64,000 bases of DNA from Microbacterium oxydans (GTDB lineage: Bacteria > Actinomycetota > Actinomycetes > Actinomycetales > Microbacteriaceae): NCBI RefSeq assembly GCF_900095745.1, contig NZ_FMIR01000011.1, positions 1-64,000 on the forward strand, written 5' to 3'. Made by a program: the position numbers and the translations under genes. Below are positions 51,734 through 60,340 of the stretch, one piece after another. Within the stretch, counting starts at the first letter, position 1. The number at the start of each line of letters is the position of its first letter. The notes beneath the pieces were generated by a model, which did not search any database, was not told where the DNA came from, and was given only the letters and a program-made list of their open reading frames with translations.

Positions 51734-51767
51734 AAACGGGCGCCTCCCTTCGGGGAGGCGCCCGTTT
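51734..51767 (+). terminator. Intrinsic terminator of infC-rpmI-rplT
   Basis: AAACGGGCGCCTCCC (51734-51748) pairs perfectly with 51753-51767 around a TTCG tetraloop and ends in a T-run that is part of the stem (CGTTTCGCG). One of the strongest terminators in the window. Confidence 0.92.
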
Positions 51768-51805
51768 CGCGTATCCGGCGTCCGCAGGGACCCTAGACTG
51801 TGAAC

Positions 51806-52618
51806 GTGCTGGAGAACCCCCGTTCGCCCCGAGTCCGTGCCGTCGCGAAGCTGACCAAGCGCAGTGCGCGAACCGAGACGGGCCTGTTCCTGCTGGAAGG
51901 TCCGCAGTCGGTGCGTGAGGCGCTCACGTACCGCCCGGAGGCGATCGTCGAGCTGTTCGCGACGCCGAGCGGGTGGGAGAAGCATCCGGACATCCGCGCG
52001 AAGGCCGCCGACGCCGACATCGATGTCGAGTACGTCACCGAATACGTGCTGAACGCGATGGCCGACACCGTCACTCCGCAGGGCCTCGTCGCCGTCGTCC
52101 AGCAGACCCCGACCTCGGTGCGCGACATCTTCGATGCCTCGCCGCGTCTCGTGGCCATCTGCGAAGAGGTGCGCGATCCCGGGAACCTGGGCACGATCAT
52201 CCGGGCGGCTGATGCGGCGGGCGCGGATGCCGTCGTGCTGACCGGTCGTACCGTCGACCCCTACAACCCGAAGGTCGTGCGTGCCACGACCGGCTCGCTG
52301 TTCCACCTCCCGGTTTCGGTCGGGGGAGATCTCGCCGACGTCGTGAAGCGCGCGCATGCCGCAGGTCTGCGCATCCTGGCGGCCGACGTGAAGGGCGACG
52401 ACCTGCTGGAGGCCCGGGCGGAGGGCGTGCTCGCCGAGCCGACGGGATGGCTCTTCGGCAACGAGGCGCGTGGTCTGGAAGACGATGCTCTCGCCCTGGC
52501 CGACCAGGTGCTGCGGCTGCCGATCTTCGGCAAGGCGGAGTCCCTCAACTTGGCGACCGCTGCCAGCGTGTGCCTGTACGAGAGCGCCTTCGCGCAGCGG
52601 GCGACGTCTGTCGGCTGA
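51806..52618 (+). CDS. SpoU/TrmH-family RNA 2'-O-methyltransferase
   Basis: A 270-residue SPOUT enzyme. The N-terminal substrate-binding domain has [14 protein letters not shown], and the knotted catalytic domain shows the three motifs: [31 protein letters not shown] and [19 protein letters not shown]. Likely 23S rRNA ribose methylation; the exact site is unknown. GTG 51800 is also possible, but TAGACT (51794-51799) would then touch the start codon; GTG 51806 leaves the usual 6 nt, so I prefer it. In many bacteria this gene lies between rplT and pheS; here about 6.7 kb of other genes separate them. Confidence 0.93.
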   Translation: MLENPRSPRVRAVAKLTKRSARTETGLFLLEGPQSVREALTYRPEAIVELFATPSGWEKHPDIRAKAADADIDVEYVTEYVLNAMADTVTPQGLVAVVQQTPTSVRDIFDASPRLVAICEEVRDPGNLGTIIRAADAAGADAVVLTGRTVDPYNPKVVRATTGSLFHLPVSVGGDLADVVKRAHAAGLRILAADVKGDDLLEARAEGVLAEPTGWLFGNEARGLEDDALALADQVLRLPIFGKAESLNLATAASVCLYESAFAQRATSVG

Positions 52619-52653
52619 CATCCGGCCGACGAAGGAAGCGGGTAGCAGGGTCG

Positions 52654-53325
52654 ATGAGGATTCTGATCGTCGAAGACGACGACCGTGTCGCTGCGGCGCT
52701 CGAAGCGTTCCTCGCGCGGTCGGGCTATGCGACGGTGCGCGCCTGCGATGGGGCCTCGGCGCTGGATCTCCTCGGCGCCGACACCGAGGTCGTGCTCCTC
52801 GACCTGGGGCTCCCCGACGTGGACGGCGTCGACCTGTGCCGTCGTATCCGTGGACGCTCCGAGGTTCCGATCATGATCGTGACCGCGCGCAACCAGGTCG
52901 CCGAGCGCATCAAGGGATTGCGCGCCGGCGCCGACGACTTCGTGGTCAAGCCCTACGACGTGCATGAGCTTCTGGCCAGGATCGAGGCTGTGACCCGACG
53001 CTCACGGCCGATGCGACCGGAGTCCGACGCGCGGGTACGGCTCCTCGGGGGCTCACTGGAGATCGACCTCGTCGGGAGGCAGGTGCTGGTCGACGGTGTG
53101 CCGATCGAGCTCACCCGCAAGGAGTTCGACATCATCGCGGTGCTCGCGCGCTATCCCGGGGTGGCGGTTCCCAAGGAGCGTCTCATCCGCGAGGTGTGGA
53201 ACACGGACTGGCGGGGCTTCGGGCATTCCCTCGAGGTGCACGTCGGGGCGATCAGGAAGAAGACCCGATCCCGTGGTGTGATCGAGACCGTGCGCGGAGT
53301 CGGCTACCGCCTCGCGGGGTCCTGA
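52654..53325 (+). CDS. OmpR-family response regulator
   Basis: A 223-residue regulator. The receiver has VEDDD, phospho-acceptor D50 in [13 protein letters not shown], and the lysine in [13 protein letters not shown]. The C-terminal winged helix includes [20 protein letters not shown] and [20 protein letters not shown] 52654 is chosen because the upstream open frame overlaps the methyltransferase. The kinase gene starts 3 nt after its stop. The order RR-HK-TAXI protein forms one operon. Confidence 0.94.
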   Translation: MRILIVEDDDRVAAALEAFLARSGYATVRACDGASALDLLGADTEVVLLDLGLPDVDGVDLCRRIRGRSEVPIMIVTARNQVAERIKGLRAGADDFVVKPYDVHELLARIEAVTRRSRPMRPESDARVRLLGGSLEIDLVGRQVLVDGVPIELTRKEFDIIAVLARYPGVAVPKERLIREVWNTDWRGFGHSLEVHVGAIRKKTRSRGVIETVRGVGYRLAGS

Positions 53326-53328
53326 GTC

Positions 53329-54705
53329 ATGCGTCGGCGTCTGGTCATCGTCTTCCTCGTGCCGCTCGTGGTCATCCTCGTCGCCCTCGGCGGTGCGGCC
53401 GGATGGAGTGCGGCACAGAGCGTGCAGCAGTCCTTCTATGCCCAACAGCTCGGTGACCTCGGCTACTTCGTCACGAGCGCGCGTCAGTCGCTGCGTTCCG
53501 GCAGCTCAGCGGTGATCGACGCCGAGGTCGACCGCTTCGAGGAGGTGTACGGCATCGAGGTGACGGTGTTCGATCTCGGCGGTGCGCCCTGGGCGGCGGG
53601 GGAGCACGGCTCGGCCGTGCTCGCGGAGGAGGACGCGGAGCGGGTGCGGCTGGCACTCTCCGGACGACGCGCCGAGCAACCGGCGGCCGTGTTCCCCTGG
53701 ACGGTGGCGGATGCCGCGCTGGCGGAGCCGGTCTTCGACGACGGCGACGTGATCGGTGCGGTGCTGGTCGCCGGAGACGTCGACGCCCCACGAGCCGCGA
53801 TCGCGCAGCAGCTTCTGGTCATCTCGGCCATCGCTCTCGTGCTGATCGCGCTGGGCGTGCTGCTCGTCTTCCGGCTCGCCCGATGGGTGCTGTCGCCGGT
53901 GAGGCGGCTGGACGAGGCGATGGTGGCCATCGAGCGGGGGGAGATGGACGCGCGTGTCCCCGAGGATGCGGGACCACCGGAGCTCCGTCGCATGGCCCAG
54001 GTCTTCAACGGCATGGCCGACCAGATCGAGCGCGTCATGACGCGGCAGCAGGAGTTCGCGCTCAACGCGTCGCACGAGTTGCGCAATCCGCTCAACGCGC
54101 TGCTCCTGCGCGTGGAGCACCTCGCGACCGGGCTCGGGCGGGAATGGCGTGACGATGTGGAGGAGACGAGGGAGGAGGGGCGCCGGATGACGCGGATCCT
54201 CGAGACGCTGCTCGGCCTCGCCCGAGGCGGGCGCGCGGACATCACGATCTCCGCCGTCGACCTCGCGACGCTGTCTGCTCGCCGTCTCGACGCCTGGCGC
54301 GACGTGGCCGGGCAGCGGGGGATCGCCCTGCGTTCGACGGGGGAGCCGTCGGTGATGAGCGTGACCGACCGCACGGTCGTGGAGAGCGCGCTGGACGCGG
54401 TGATCGACAACGCCGTGAAGTTCTCGCCGGACGGCGCGTGGATCGGCATCGGCGCGCATCGCGAGGGCGACGTCTGCCGGATCACGGTCCGCGATCAGGG
54501 TCCGGGGCTGAGCGCCGAGCAGGCGGCGGCGGCGACCGACAGGTTCTGGCGGAGCGCCGAGAGCGCGGACACGCCGGGCTCCGGGCTCGGGCTCGCGATC
54601 GCGAGCGACCTGCTGGCGACGGTCGGCGGCGAGGTGGCGGTGGCAGCGGCCGACGGCGGCGGGCTCGAGGTCGTGCTGCTGCTCCCCGACAGGACGACTC
54701 CATGA
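53329..54705 (+). CDS. Sensor histidine kinase (HAMP, HisKA)
   Basis: A 458-residue kinase: first transmembrane helix (residues 5-27), an extracytoplasmic sensor of about 130 residues, second helix near 162-184, HAMP domain, then the dimerisation domain with H249 in ALNASHELRNPLNALLLRVE. The ATPase domain has DAVIDNAVKFSPDGAWI, DQGPGLS and GSGLGLAIASDL. It ends in ATGA shared with the TAXI gene. The sensor part could contact the extracytoplasmic TAXI lipoprotein encoded next; this is an inference from the gene order. Confidence 0.94.
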   Translation: MRRRLVIVFLVPLVVILVALGGAAGWSAAQSVQQSFYAQQLGDLGYFVTSARQSLRSGSSAVIDAEVDRFEEVYGIEVTVFDLGGAPWAAGEHGSAVLAEEDAERVRLALSGRRAEQPAAVFPWTVADAALAEPVFDDGDVIGAVLVAGDVDAPRAAIAQQLLVISAIALVLIALGVLLVFRLARWVLSPVRRLDEAMVAIERGEMDARVPEDAGPPELRRMAQVFNGMADQIERVMTRQQEFALNASHELRNPLNALLLRVEHLATGLGREWRDDVEETREEGRRMTRILETLLGLARGGRADITISAVDLATLSARRLDAWRDVAGQRGIALRSTGEPSVMSVTDRTVVESALDAVIDNAVKFSPDGAWIGIGAHREGDVCRITVRDQGPGLSAEQAAAATDRFWRSAESADTPGSGLGLAIASDLLATVGGEVAVAAADGGGLEVVLLLPDRTTP

Positions 54706-55664
54706 CGGCCGTGGCGCGGCGGGTGATCGCCGGAATCCTCTCGGTCATGATGGTCGGGGCGCTCGTCGCCTGCAGCCAGCGCGCGAGCGAGTGGACCGAC
54801 GCCGAATACGCGATCGCGGCCGGCGGCTCCACGGGCGTCTATTACGACTACGGCACCCATCTCGCCGACGAGCTCTCTGCCGGACTGGACATCAGGATCG
54901 TGGGGCAGGAGACAGCCGGGTCTGTGGACAACCTGCTGCGTGTGGACTCCGGCGAGGCGCTGATCGGCTTCGCGCAGGGCGATGCGGCAGCCGATGCGGT
55001 GGCGGGAACCGGTGCCTTCGACGAGCCCCTTCAGGTACGCGCTCTGGCGCGTCTCTACGACGAGTACGTGCAGGTCGTGGTGCGTGGCGACTCCGATGTG
55101 ATGAGCCTCCCCGATCTCGCGGGGCGGACGGTCTCCCTCGGTGCCGAGAACTCCGGGGTGAACGTGATCGCGGCTCGCGTGCTCGACGCCGCCGGTGTCG
55201 GCATCGGGTCTCTCCGTGATCCCCAGCTCGACCTCGGCGAATCGATCGCAGCGATGGAGCGCGGCGAGATCGACGGCTTCTTCTGGGTGGGCGGGCTGCC
55301 GACACCGGGAATCGCGGCGCTCTCGCAGACGACATCCGTGCGCCTGCTCCCGATCGAGCAGGACTGGGTGAACGAGGTGAACGATCGGTACTCGGATGCC
55401 TATCGACCCGCCGATGTGCCCGCCGGCACCTACGGCATCGCCGCCTCGGCGCCGACCATGGCCGTCCCGAACTATCTCGTCACGAGCTCCTCGACCCCGG
55501 ACGGGGTCGCGCACGACATCCTGACCGGACTGTTCGATGCCCGCCTGCGGATCGCAGGGGAGGTTCCGACCGCCGCGCTGCTGGATCGTCGATCGGCGAT
55601 CTTCACCGGCCCGGTCCCGCTGCATCCGGGCGCGGTCGAGTACTACCGGGACCTGCGCGGCTGA
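54702..55664 (+). CDS. TAXI-family (TRAP-associated) solute-binding lipoprotein
   Basis: A 320-residue periplasmic-binding-type protein. The leader ends in the lipobox VGALVAC. The mature part begins IAAGGSTGVYYDYGTHLADE, the TAXI signature, and continues with NLLRVDSGEALIGFAQGDAA and LAGRTVSLGAENSGVNVIA. TAXI proteins normally feed a TRAP permease (DctQM); no permease is in this window. Its ATG overlaps the kinase stop, so the operon ties it to the two-component system. It may act as a co-sensor and not as a transport subunit. Ligand unknown; characterised members bind glutamate, glutamine or 2-oxoglutarate-like acids. Confidence 0.88.
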   Translation: MTAVARRVIAGILSVMMVGALVACSQRASEWTDAEYAIAAGGSTGVYYDYGTHLADELSAGLDIRIVGQETAGSVDNLLRVDSGEALIGFAQGDAAADAVAGTGAFDEPLQVRALARLYDEYVQVVVRGDSDVMSLPDLAGRTVSLGAENSGVNVIAARVLDAAGVGIGSLRDPQLDLGESIAAMERGEIDGFFWVGGLPTPGIAALSQTTSVRLLPIEQDWVNEVNDRYSDAYRPADVPAGTYGIAASAPTMAVPNYLVTSSSTPDGVAHDILTGLFDARLRIAGEVPTAALLDRRSAIFTGPVPLHPGAVEYYRDLRG

Positions 55665-55668
55665 CTGC

Positions 55669-55916
55669 TCAAGAAATCCTCAAGAAGTCTGACACCGGGC
55701 CGGAGGCTCTGCCAGTGTGATGTCGATCGCGCGCGATCGGATCCTGCAGCTCAGCTGTCGCTGGGGGTGAGGCCGCAGGACGATCCCGCGGCCCGTGGGG
55801 GCGGGCCATGGGGTACCCATGCAAAGCAGCATTGGTACCGCGATCAGGTGATTACGAACGTGTAAATCTCACCGAGGCGCCTGGAGACCCGCGTCCGACG
55901 TGGCTAGTTTGGAGAA
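55669..55916. promoter_or_regulatory. Regulatory region between TAXI operon and glutamate ABC operon
   Basis: There is no gene here, but several sites. Direct repeats CTCAAGAA at 55669-55676 and 55680-55687 have the 11-bp period typical of OmpR-family binding. CGATCGCGCGCGATCG (55724-55739) is a perfect 16-bp palindrome. CATGGG-GTA-CCCATG (55807-55821) is a perfect 6+6 inverted repeat. TAGTTT (55905-55910) is the presumed -10 of the ABC operon. Binding functions are inferred. Confidence 0.5.
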
Positions 55917-56666
55917 ATGATGACCTCTGATACACCCCTCGTCGTGGTCGAGAACGTCCAGAAGCACTACGGAGATTTCCAAGCTCTCGCCGACATCGAC
56001 CTCACGGTCAACTCGGGCGAGGTCGTCGTCGTGATCGGCCCGTCCGGCTCCGGCAAGTCGACCCTGTGTCGCACGATCAACCGGCTCGAGACGATCACCA
56101 GCGGCACGATCCGGATCGACGGCAAAGAGCTCCCCGCTGAGGGCAAGGGCCTCGCCCACCTCCGTGCGGACGTCGGCATGGTGTTCCAGTCCTTCAACCT
56201 GTTCGCCCACCTCACGATCCTCGAGAACGTGACCCTGGGGCCGATGAAGGTCCGCGGCCTCAAGAAGGCGGATGCCGAGAAGGAGGCGATGATCCTGCTC
56301 GAGCGCGTCGGCGTCGCACAGCAGGCATCCAAGCTCCCGGCGCAGCTCTCCGGTGGCCAGCAGCAGCGCGTGGCGATCGCCCGGGCGCTCGCGATGCAGC
56401 CCAAGGTCATGCTCTTCGACGAGCCGACCAGCGCGCTCGACCCCGAGATGATCAACGAGGTCCTCGACGTGATGGTCGAGCTGGCCCACGAGGGCATGAC
56501 CATGATCGTCGTTACGCACGAGATGGGCTTCGCGCGGAAGGCGGCCGACCGCGTGGTCTTCATGGCCGACGGGCGGATCGTGGAGGAGGCGACTCCTGAG
56601 GAGTTCTTCACGCACCCGAAGAGCGACCGTGCCAAGGACTTCCTCTCGAAGCTCCTCACGCACTGA
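55917..56666 (+). CDS. gluA: Amino-acid ABC transporter ATPase (glutamate type)
   Basis: A 249-residue polar-amino-acid importer ATPase. Walker A is [10 protein letters not shown]-loop [17 protein letters not shown], signature [15 protein letters not shown], Walker [16 protein letters not shown], switch [14 protein letters not shown]. Sequence and gene order (ATPase, binding protein, two permeases) match corynebacterial GluABCD. ATG 55917 follows TAGTTTGGAGAA; the next codon is also ATG. Substrate assignment as glutamate is by family likeness; aspartate or glutamine remains possible. Confidence 0.92.
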   Translation: MMTSDTPLVVVENVQKHYGDFQALADIDLTVNSGEVVVVIGPSGSGKSTLCRTINRLETITSGTIRIDGKELPAEGKGLAHLRADVGMVFQSFNLFAHLTILENVTLGPMKVRGLKKADAEKEAMILLERVGVAQQASKLPAQLSGGQQQRVAIARALAMQPKVMLFDEPTSALDPEMINEVLDVMVELAHEGMTMIVVTHEMGFARKAADRVVFMADGRIVEEATPEEFFTHPKSDRAKDFLSKLLTH

Positions 56667-56714
56667 CGCCCGATCACACAGACCCTGCACACACAGCACA
56701 CGAAGGAGACGCAC

Positions 56715-57629
56715 ATGCGACGCACACGGACACTGGCAGGCATCGGAATCGCAGCGGTGGCACTGCTCGCGCTCACGGCCTGCAACAGCGGCACGCCGTC
56801 GAGCTCGGGAGCCCCGGAAGACGGCGGCGAGGAGGAGACCTCCGGCACGCCGTGGACGGTCCTCGAGGATGTCAGCATCGACGGGAGCCCGACGTTCGAT
56901 CGGATCTCGTCCTCCGGCACGATCAAGGTCGGCGTGAAGGAAGACCAGCCGGGCCTCGGCTACCTCGACCCGGTCACCGGCGACCGTACGGGCTTCGACG
57001 TCGACATCGCCCGCTGGATGGCGGCATCGCTCGGGGTCGACCCGGAGACGATCGAGTTCACGGCGATCGCCTCGGCGAACCGCGAGCAGGCGATCGTGAA
57101 CGGTGACATCGACTACTACGTCGGCACCTACTCGATCACCGACAAGCGCAAGGAGCAGATCTCCTTCGCCGGCCCCTACTTCCTGACCGGACAGGGCCTG
57201 CTCGTCGGCGCCGACAGCGACATCGAGAGCGTGGACGACCTGAACGACTCGACCACGGTCTGCTCCGTGACCGGCTCGACGCCGATCCAGAACATCAACA
57301 CCAACTACCCGGATGTCCCGACCAAGGAGTACGACACGTACTCGAAGTGCGTCGAGGACCTCAAGAACGGGCAGGTGGATGCCGTCACCACCGACGAGGC
57401 GATCCTCATCGGCTACGCGGCTCAGGACCCGGAGAAGCTCAAGGTCGTCGGCGAGCCGTTCAGCGAGGAGCGCTACGGCATCGGCCTCGCCAAGGGCGAT
57501 GACGCTCTGGCCGAGTACTTCAACACCCAGCTGACCGACGGTGGCGACATCTGGCAGCAGATCTTCGACAACAACCTCGGTGCCTCCGGCGTCAAGGCGA
57601 CCCAGCCTGAGGTCGACCCGATCGGTTGA
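56715..57629 (+). CDS. gluB: Glutamate-type ABC transporter solute-binding lipoprotein
   Basis: A 304-residue lipoprotein: signal MRRTRTLAGIGIAAVALLAL ending in the lipobox LTAC. A low-complexity Ser/Gly/Glu linker precedes the type II binding domain with IKVGVKEDQPGLGYLDPVTG, VDIARWMAASLGVDPE, and YSITDKRKEQISFAGPYF (SBP_bac_3). A good Shine-Dalgarno, AAGGAG, lies before it. A 14-bp hairpin separates it from the permease genes and probably makes it more abundant than they are. Confidence 0.94.
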   Translation: MRRTRTLAGIGIAAVALLALTACNSGTPSSSGAPEDGGEEETSGTPWTVLEDVSIDGSPTFDRISSSGTIKVGVKEDQPGLGYLDPVTGDRTGFDVDIARWMAASLGVDPETIEFTAIASANREQAIVNGDIDYYVGTYSITDKRKEQISFAGPYFLTGQGLLVGADSDIESVDDLNDSTTVCSVTGSTPIQNINTNYPDVPTKEYDTYSKCVEDLKNGQVDAVTTDEAILIGYAAQDPEKLKVVGEPFSEERYGIGLAKGDDALAEYFNTQLTDGGDIWQQIFDNNLGASGVKATQPEVDPIG

Positions 57630-57633
57630 TCGA

Positions 57634-57666
57634 GAGGGGGCGGCCGACACCATCGGCCGCCCCCTC
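57634..57666 (+). terminator. Intercistronic hairpin between gluB and gluC
   Basis: GAGGGGGCGGCCGA (57634-57647) pairs perfectly with TCGGCCGCCCCCTC (57653-57666) with a CACCA loop, directly after the gluB stop. As gluC and gluD lack another visible promoter, it likely acts as a partial terminator or a 3'-end stabiliser. Confidence 0.75.
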
Positions 57667-57710
57667 CATCAGCAGGGTCATCGCGAGAACACGAATCGAC
57701 AGGAGCAGCC

Positions 57711-58358
57711 GTGGGAGTCATCAGCGACCACCTCGATCTCTGGGGTGAAGCACTGTGGGGAACGATCGTGCTGTTCCTGGGCGGCGGCCTCATCGCCCTG
57801 GTGCTGGGACTGATCGTGGGAGCGGCCCGGGTCTCCCCGGTGCCGATCGCCCGGGCAGTCGGCGGCATCTACGTGAACTGGATCCGCAACACCCCGCTCA
57901 CCCTCGTCATGTTCTTCTTCGCGTTCTGCCTGCCGATCCTTCTCGGCGAGCGGGTGAACGCCCTGCTGCTGGCGGTCATCGCGCTCGGGCTCTACACGGC
58001 GACCTACGTCGCTGAGGCTCTGCGGGCCGGCATCAACACGGTGCCGGTCGGGCAGGCCGAGGCGGCGCGGGCGATCGGCCTCAACTTCGGCCAGGTCATG
58101 CGCTACGTCATCCTGCCGCAGGCCACGCGCTCGGTGGTCCCGCCGATGATGAGCGTACTGATCGCCCTCATGAAGAACACCACGGTGGCGGCCGGCTTCT
58201 CGGTCGTCAACCTCGGCACCATCCGCGCGGCACTCAGCGAGCGCGGCGAGAACGCCCTCGTCGTCCTGCTGTGGGTCATGGTCATCTTCGTGGTGCTGGT
58301 GCTGCTGCTCGCATGGGTGCAGCGCACGCTCGAGAACAAGTGGAGGATCGCGCGATGA
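57711..58358 (+). CDS. gluC: Amino-acid ABC transporter permease
   Basis: A 215-residue HisM/GlnP-type permease with five helices. The EAA loop is EALRAGINTVPVGQAEAARA and continues GLNFGQVMRYVILPQA, the ATPase contact site. It starts at GTG 57711 with AGGAGCA upstream. It overlaps the second permease by 4 nt (ATGA). Polar-amino-acid specificity follows from the family. Confidence 0.93.
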   Translation: MGVISDHLDLWGEALWGTIVLFLGGGLIALVLGLIVGAARVSPVPIARAVGGIYVNWIRNTPLTLVMFFFAFCLPILLGERVNALLLAVIALGLYTATYVAEALRAGINTVPVGQAEAARAIGLNFGQVMRYVILPQATRSVVPPMMSVLIALMKNTTVAAGFSVVNLGTIRAALSERGENALVVLLWVMVIFVVLVLLLAWVQRTLENKWRIAR

Positions 58359-59257
58359 GTTCCGTCCTGTTCGACGTCCCCGGCCCCCGGGCCATCGCCC
58401 GCAACCGTCTCATCGGAGTCGCGACGGTCGTCGTCGTCCTCGCCGTGCTCGGCTGGGTCGTGTGGCGGCTGTTCGCCACCGGGCAGTTCACCGCCGAGAA
58501 GTGGAACATCTTCACGTTCTCCGCCGTCTGGGTCCGTTTCGGTGAAGGACTGCTGGCCACGCTGGCGGCCTTCGGTGCCGCCGGAGTCGGCTCGATCATC
58601 CTCGGCTTCGTCCTCGGCATCGGTCGTCTCTCGGAGCATGCCTGGGTGCGTGAGCCGGTCCGCTGGATCATCGAGGTGCTCCGGGCCGTGCCCGTCCTCG
58701 TGCTGATGATGCTGCTGTACTACGGCCTGCCCGTGCTCGGTGTGAAGATGCCGCCGTACTGGGCGGTCGTCATCGCGCTCATCGTCTACAACGGGTCGGT
58801 CCTCGCCGAGGTGCTGCGCGCCGGCATCGAGTCGCTTCCTCGCGGACAGCAGGAAGCGGGTTACGCGATCGGACTGCGCAAGACCGGGGTGATGTACTTC
58901 ATCCTGATCCCGCAGGCGGTGCGGGCCATGATGCCCGTCATCATCGCGCAGCTCGTCGTCGCGCTGAAGGACACCGCGCTCGGCTTCATCATCACGTATC
59001 AGGAACTCCTCTACGTCATCAACCAGATCGGCAACCAGGCGCCCTACGGGTCGCCCCTGATCCCCGCCGCGATCATCGGCGGATCGATGTACGTGGCCGT
59101 GTGTCTCCTGCTCTCCTACGTCGCCTACCGTCTGCAGCGTCGCGCCAAGCGCTCGCCGAAGGCCGGACCCGCCGTGCCCGATCCCCGTCAGCACGGCGGC
59201 GAGACGAACACCTCGCTCATCGTGCTGCAGGGGGACGGCGCCGAGCCGACGCGCTGA
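58355..59257 (+). CDS. gluD: Amino-acid ABC transporter permease
   Basis: A 300-residue second permease, longer than the first because of an N-terminal extension and a polar C-terminus. The EAA loop is EVLRAGIESLPRGQQEAGYA with GLRKTGVMYFILIPQAVRAM. ATG 58355 lies in the gluC stop. The C-terminal 35 residues are soluble and Pro/Gly-rich. Last gene of the operon; pheS begins 43 nt later with its own TAGACT. Confidence 0.93.
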   Translation: MSSVLFDVPGPRAIARNRLIGVATVVVVLAVLGWVVWRLFATGQFTAEKWNIFTFSAVWVRFGEGLLATLAAFGAAGVGSIILGFVLGIGRLSEHAWVREPVRWIIEVLRAVPVLVLMMLLYYGLPVLGVKMPPYWAVVIALIVYNGSVLAEVLRAGIESLPRGQQEAGYAIGLRKTGVMYFILIPQAVRAMMPVIIAQLVVALKDTALGFIITYQELLYVINQIGNQAPYGSPLIPAAIIGGSMYVAVCLLLSYVAYRLQRRAKRSPKAGPAVPDPRQHGGETNTSLIVLQGDGAEPTR

Positions 59258-59299
59258 TCCGCGAAAGGGACCTGCGCGCCCCCGGTAGACTCGATTCTC

Positions 59300-60340
59300 G
59301 TGTCAGAGTCTCCTGAAATCACCCCGGAAGCGGTCGAAGCCGCTGTCGCCGACGCCCTCGCGGCGATCGCCGCGGCCGCAGACACCGCCGAGCTGAAGGC
59401 GGCTCGTGCCGCACATGTCGCGGAGGGTTCGCCGCTCGCGGTCCTGAACGCCTCGATGCGCCAGGTCGCCCCCGAGAACAAGGCCGCGTTCGGCAAGCTC
59501 GTGGGCCAGGGGCGCGGACAGGTCACGCAGGCGCTCGCCGCCAAGGAGGCCGAGCTGTCCGCCGCAGAGGTCGCCTCGCGCCTCGAGTCCGAGCGCATCG
59601 ACATCACCGCCGTGCCCTCGCGCACTCGGGTGGGCGCCCGGCATCCGCTCACGCTGCTCCAGGACCAGGTCTGCGACATCTTCGTCGGCATGGGCTGGGA
59701 GATCGCGGAGGGACCGGAGCTGGAGCACGAGTGGTTCAACTTCGACGCCCTGAACTTCGACGTCGACCACCCCGCCCGCCAGGAGCAGGACACGTTCTAC
59801 GTCGACCCGCCCTCGCGTCACCTCGTGATGCGCACGCACACGAGCCCGGTGCAGGTGCGGTCGATGCTCGACCGTGAGGTGCCGATCTATGTGCTCTGCC
59901 CGGGACGGGTGTACCGGACCGACGAGTTCGACGCCACGCACCTGCCGGTGTTCACGCAGTTCGAGGGTCTCGTGATCGACAAGGGCATCACGATGGCGCA
60001 CCTCAAGGGCACGCTCGATCACTTCGCGAAGCAGCTCTTCGGCCCCGAGGCCGAGACGCGCTTCCGCACCAACTACTTCCCCTTCACCGAGCCCTCCGCC
60101 GAGCTCGACCTGTGGCACCCGACCTTCAAGGGCGGCGCGCGCTGGATCGAGTGGGGCGGCTGCGGCATGGTCAACCCGAACGTGCTGCGCGCGGCGGGGA
60201 TCGACCCCGAGGTGTACAGCGGCTTCGCGTTCGGCATGGGCATCGAGCGGGGACTGATGTTCCGCAGCGACGTGCAGGACATGCGCGACATGGCCGAGGG
60301 TGATGTCCGTTTCAGCGAGCAGTTCGGGATGGTGGTGTGA
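59300..60340 (+). CDS. pheS: Phenylalanyl-tRNA synthetase alpha subunit
   Basis: A 346-residue class II synthetase chain. The N-terminal coiled coil (residues 20-85) binds tRNA. Motif 2 and 3 regions are VYRTDEFDATHLPVFTQFEG and EWGGCGMVNPNVL with GFAFGMGIERGLMFR; HPLTLLQDQVCDIF precedes them. It starts at GTG 59300, 8 nt after TAGACT (59286-59291). It shares one base with pheT (TGATG). Confidence 0.98.
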   Translation: MSESPEITPEAVEAAVADALAAIAAAADTAELKAARAAHVAEGSPLAVLNASMRQVAPENKAAFGKLVGQGRGQVTQALAAKEAELSAAEVASRLESERIDITAVPSRTRVGARHPLTLLQDQVCDIFVGMGWEIAEGPELEHEWFNFDALNFDVDHPARQEQDTFYVDPPSRHLVMRTHTSPVQVRSMLDREVPIYVLCPGRVYRTDEFDATHLPVFTQFEGLVIDKGITMAHLKGTLDHFAKQLFGPEAETRFRTNYFPFTEPSAELDLWHPTFKGGARWIEWGGCGMVNPNVLRAAGIDPEVYSGFAFGMGIERGLMFRSDVQDMRDMAEGDVRFSEQFGMVV

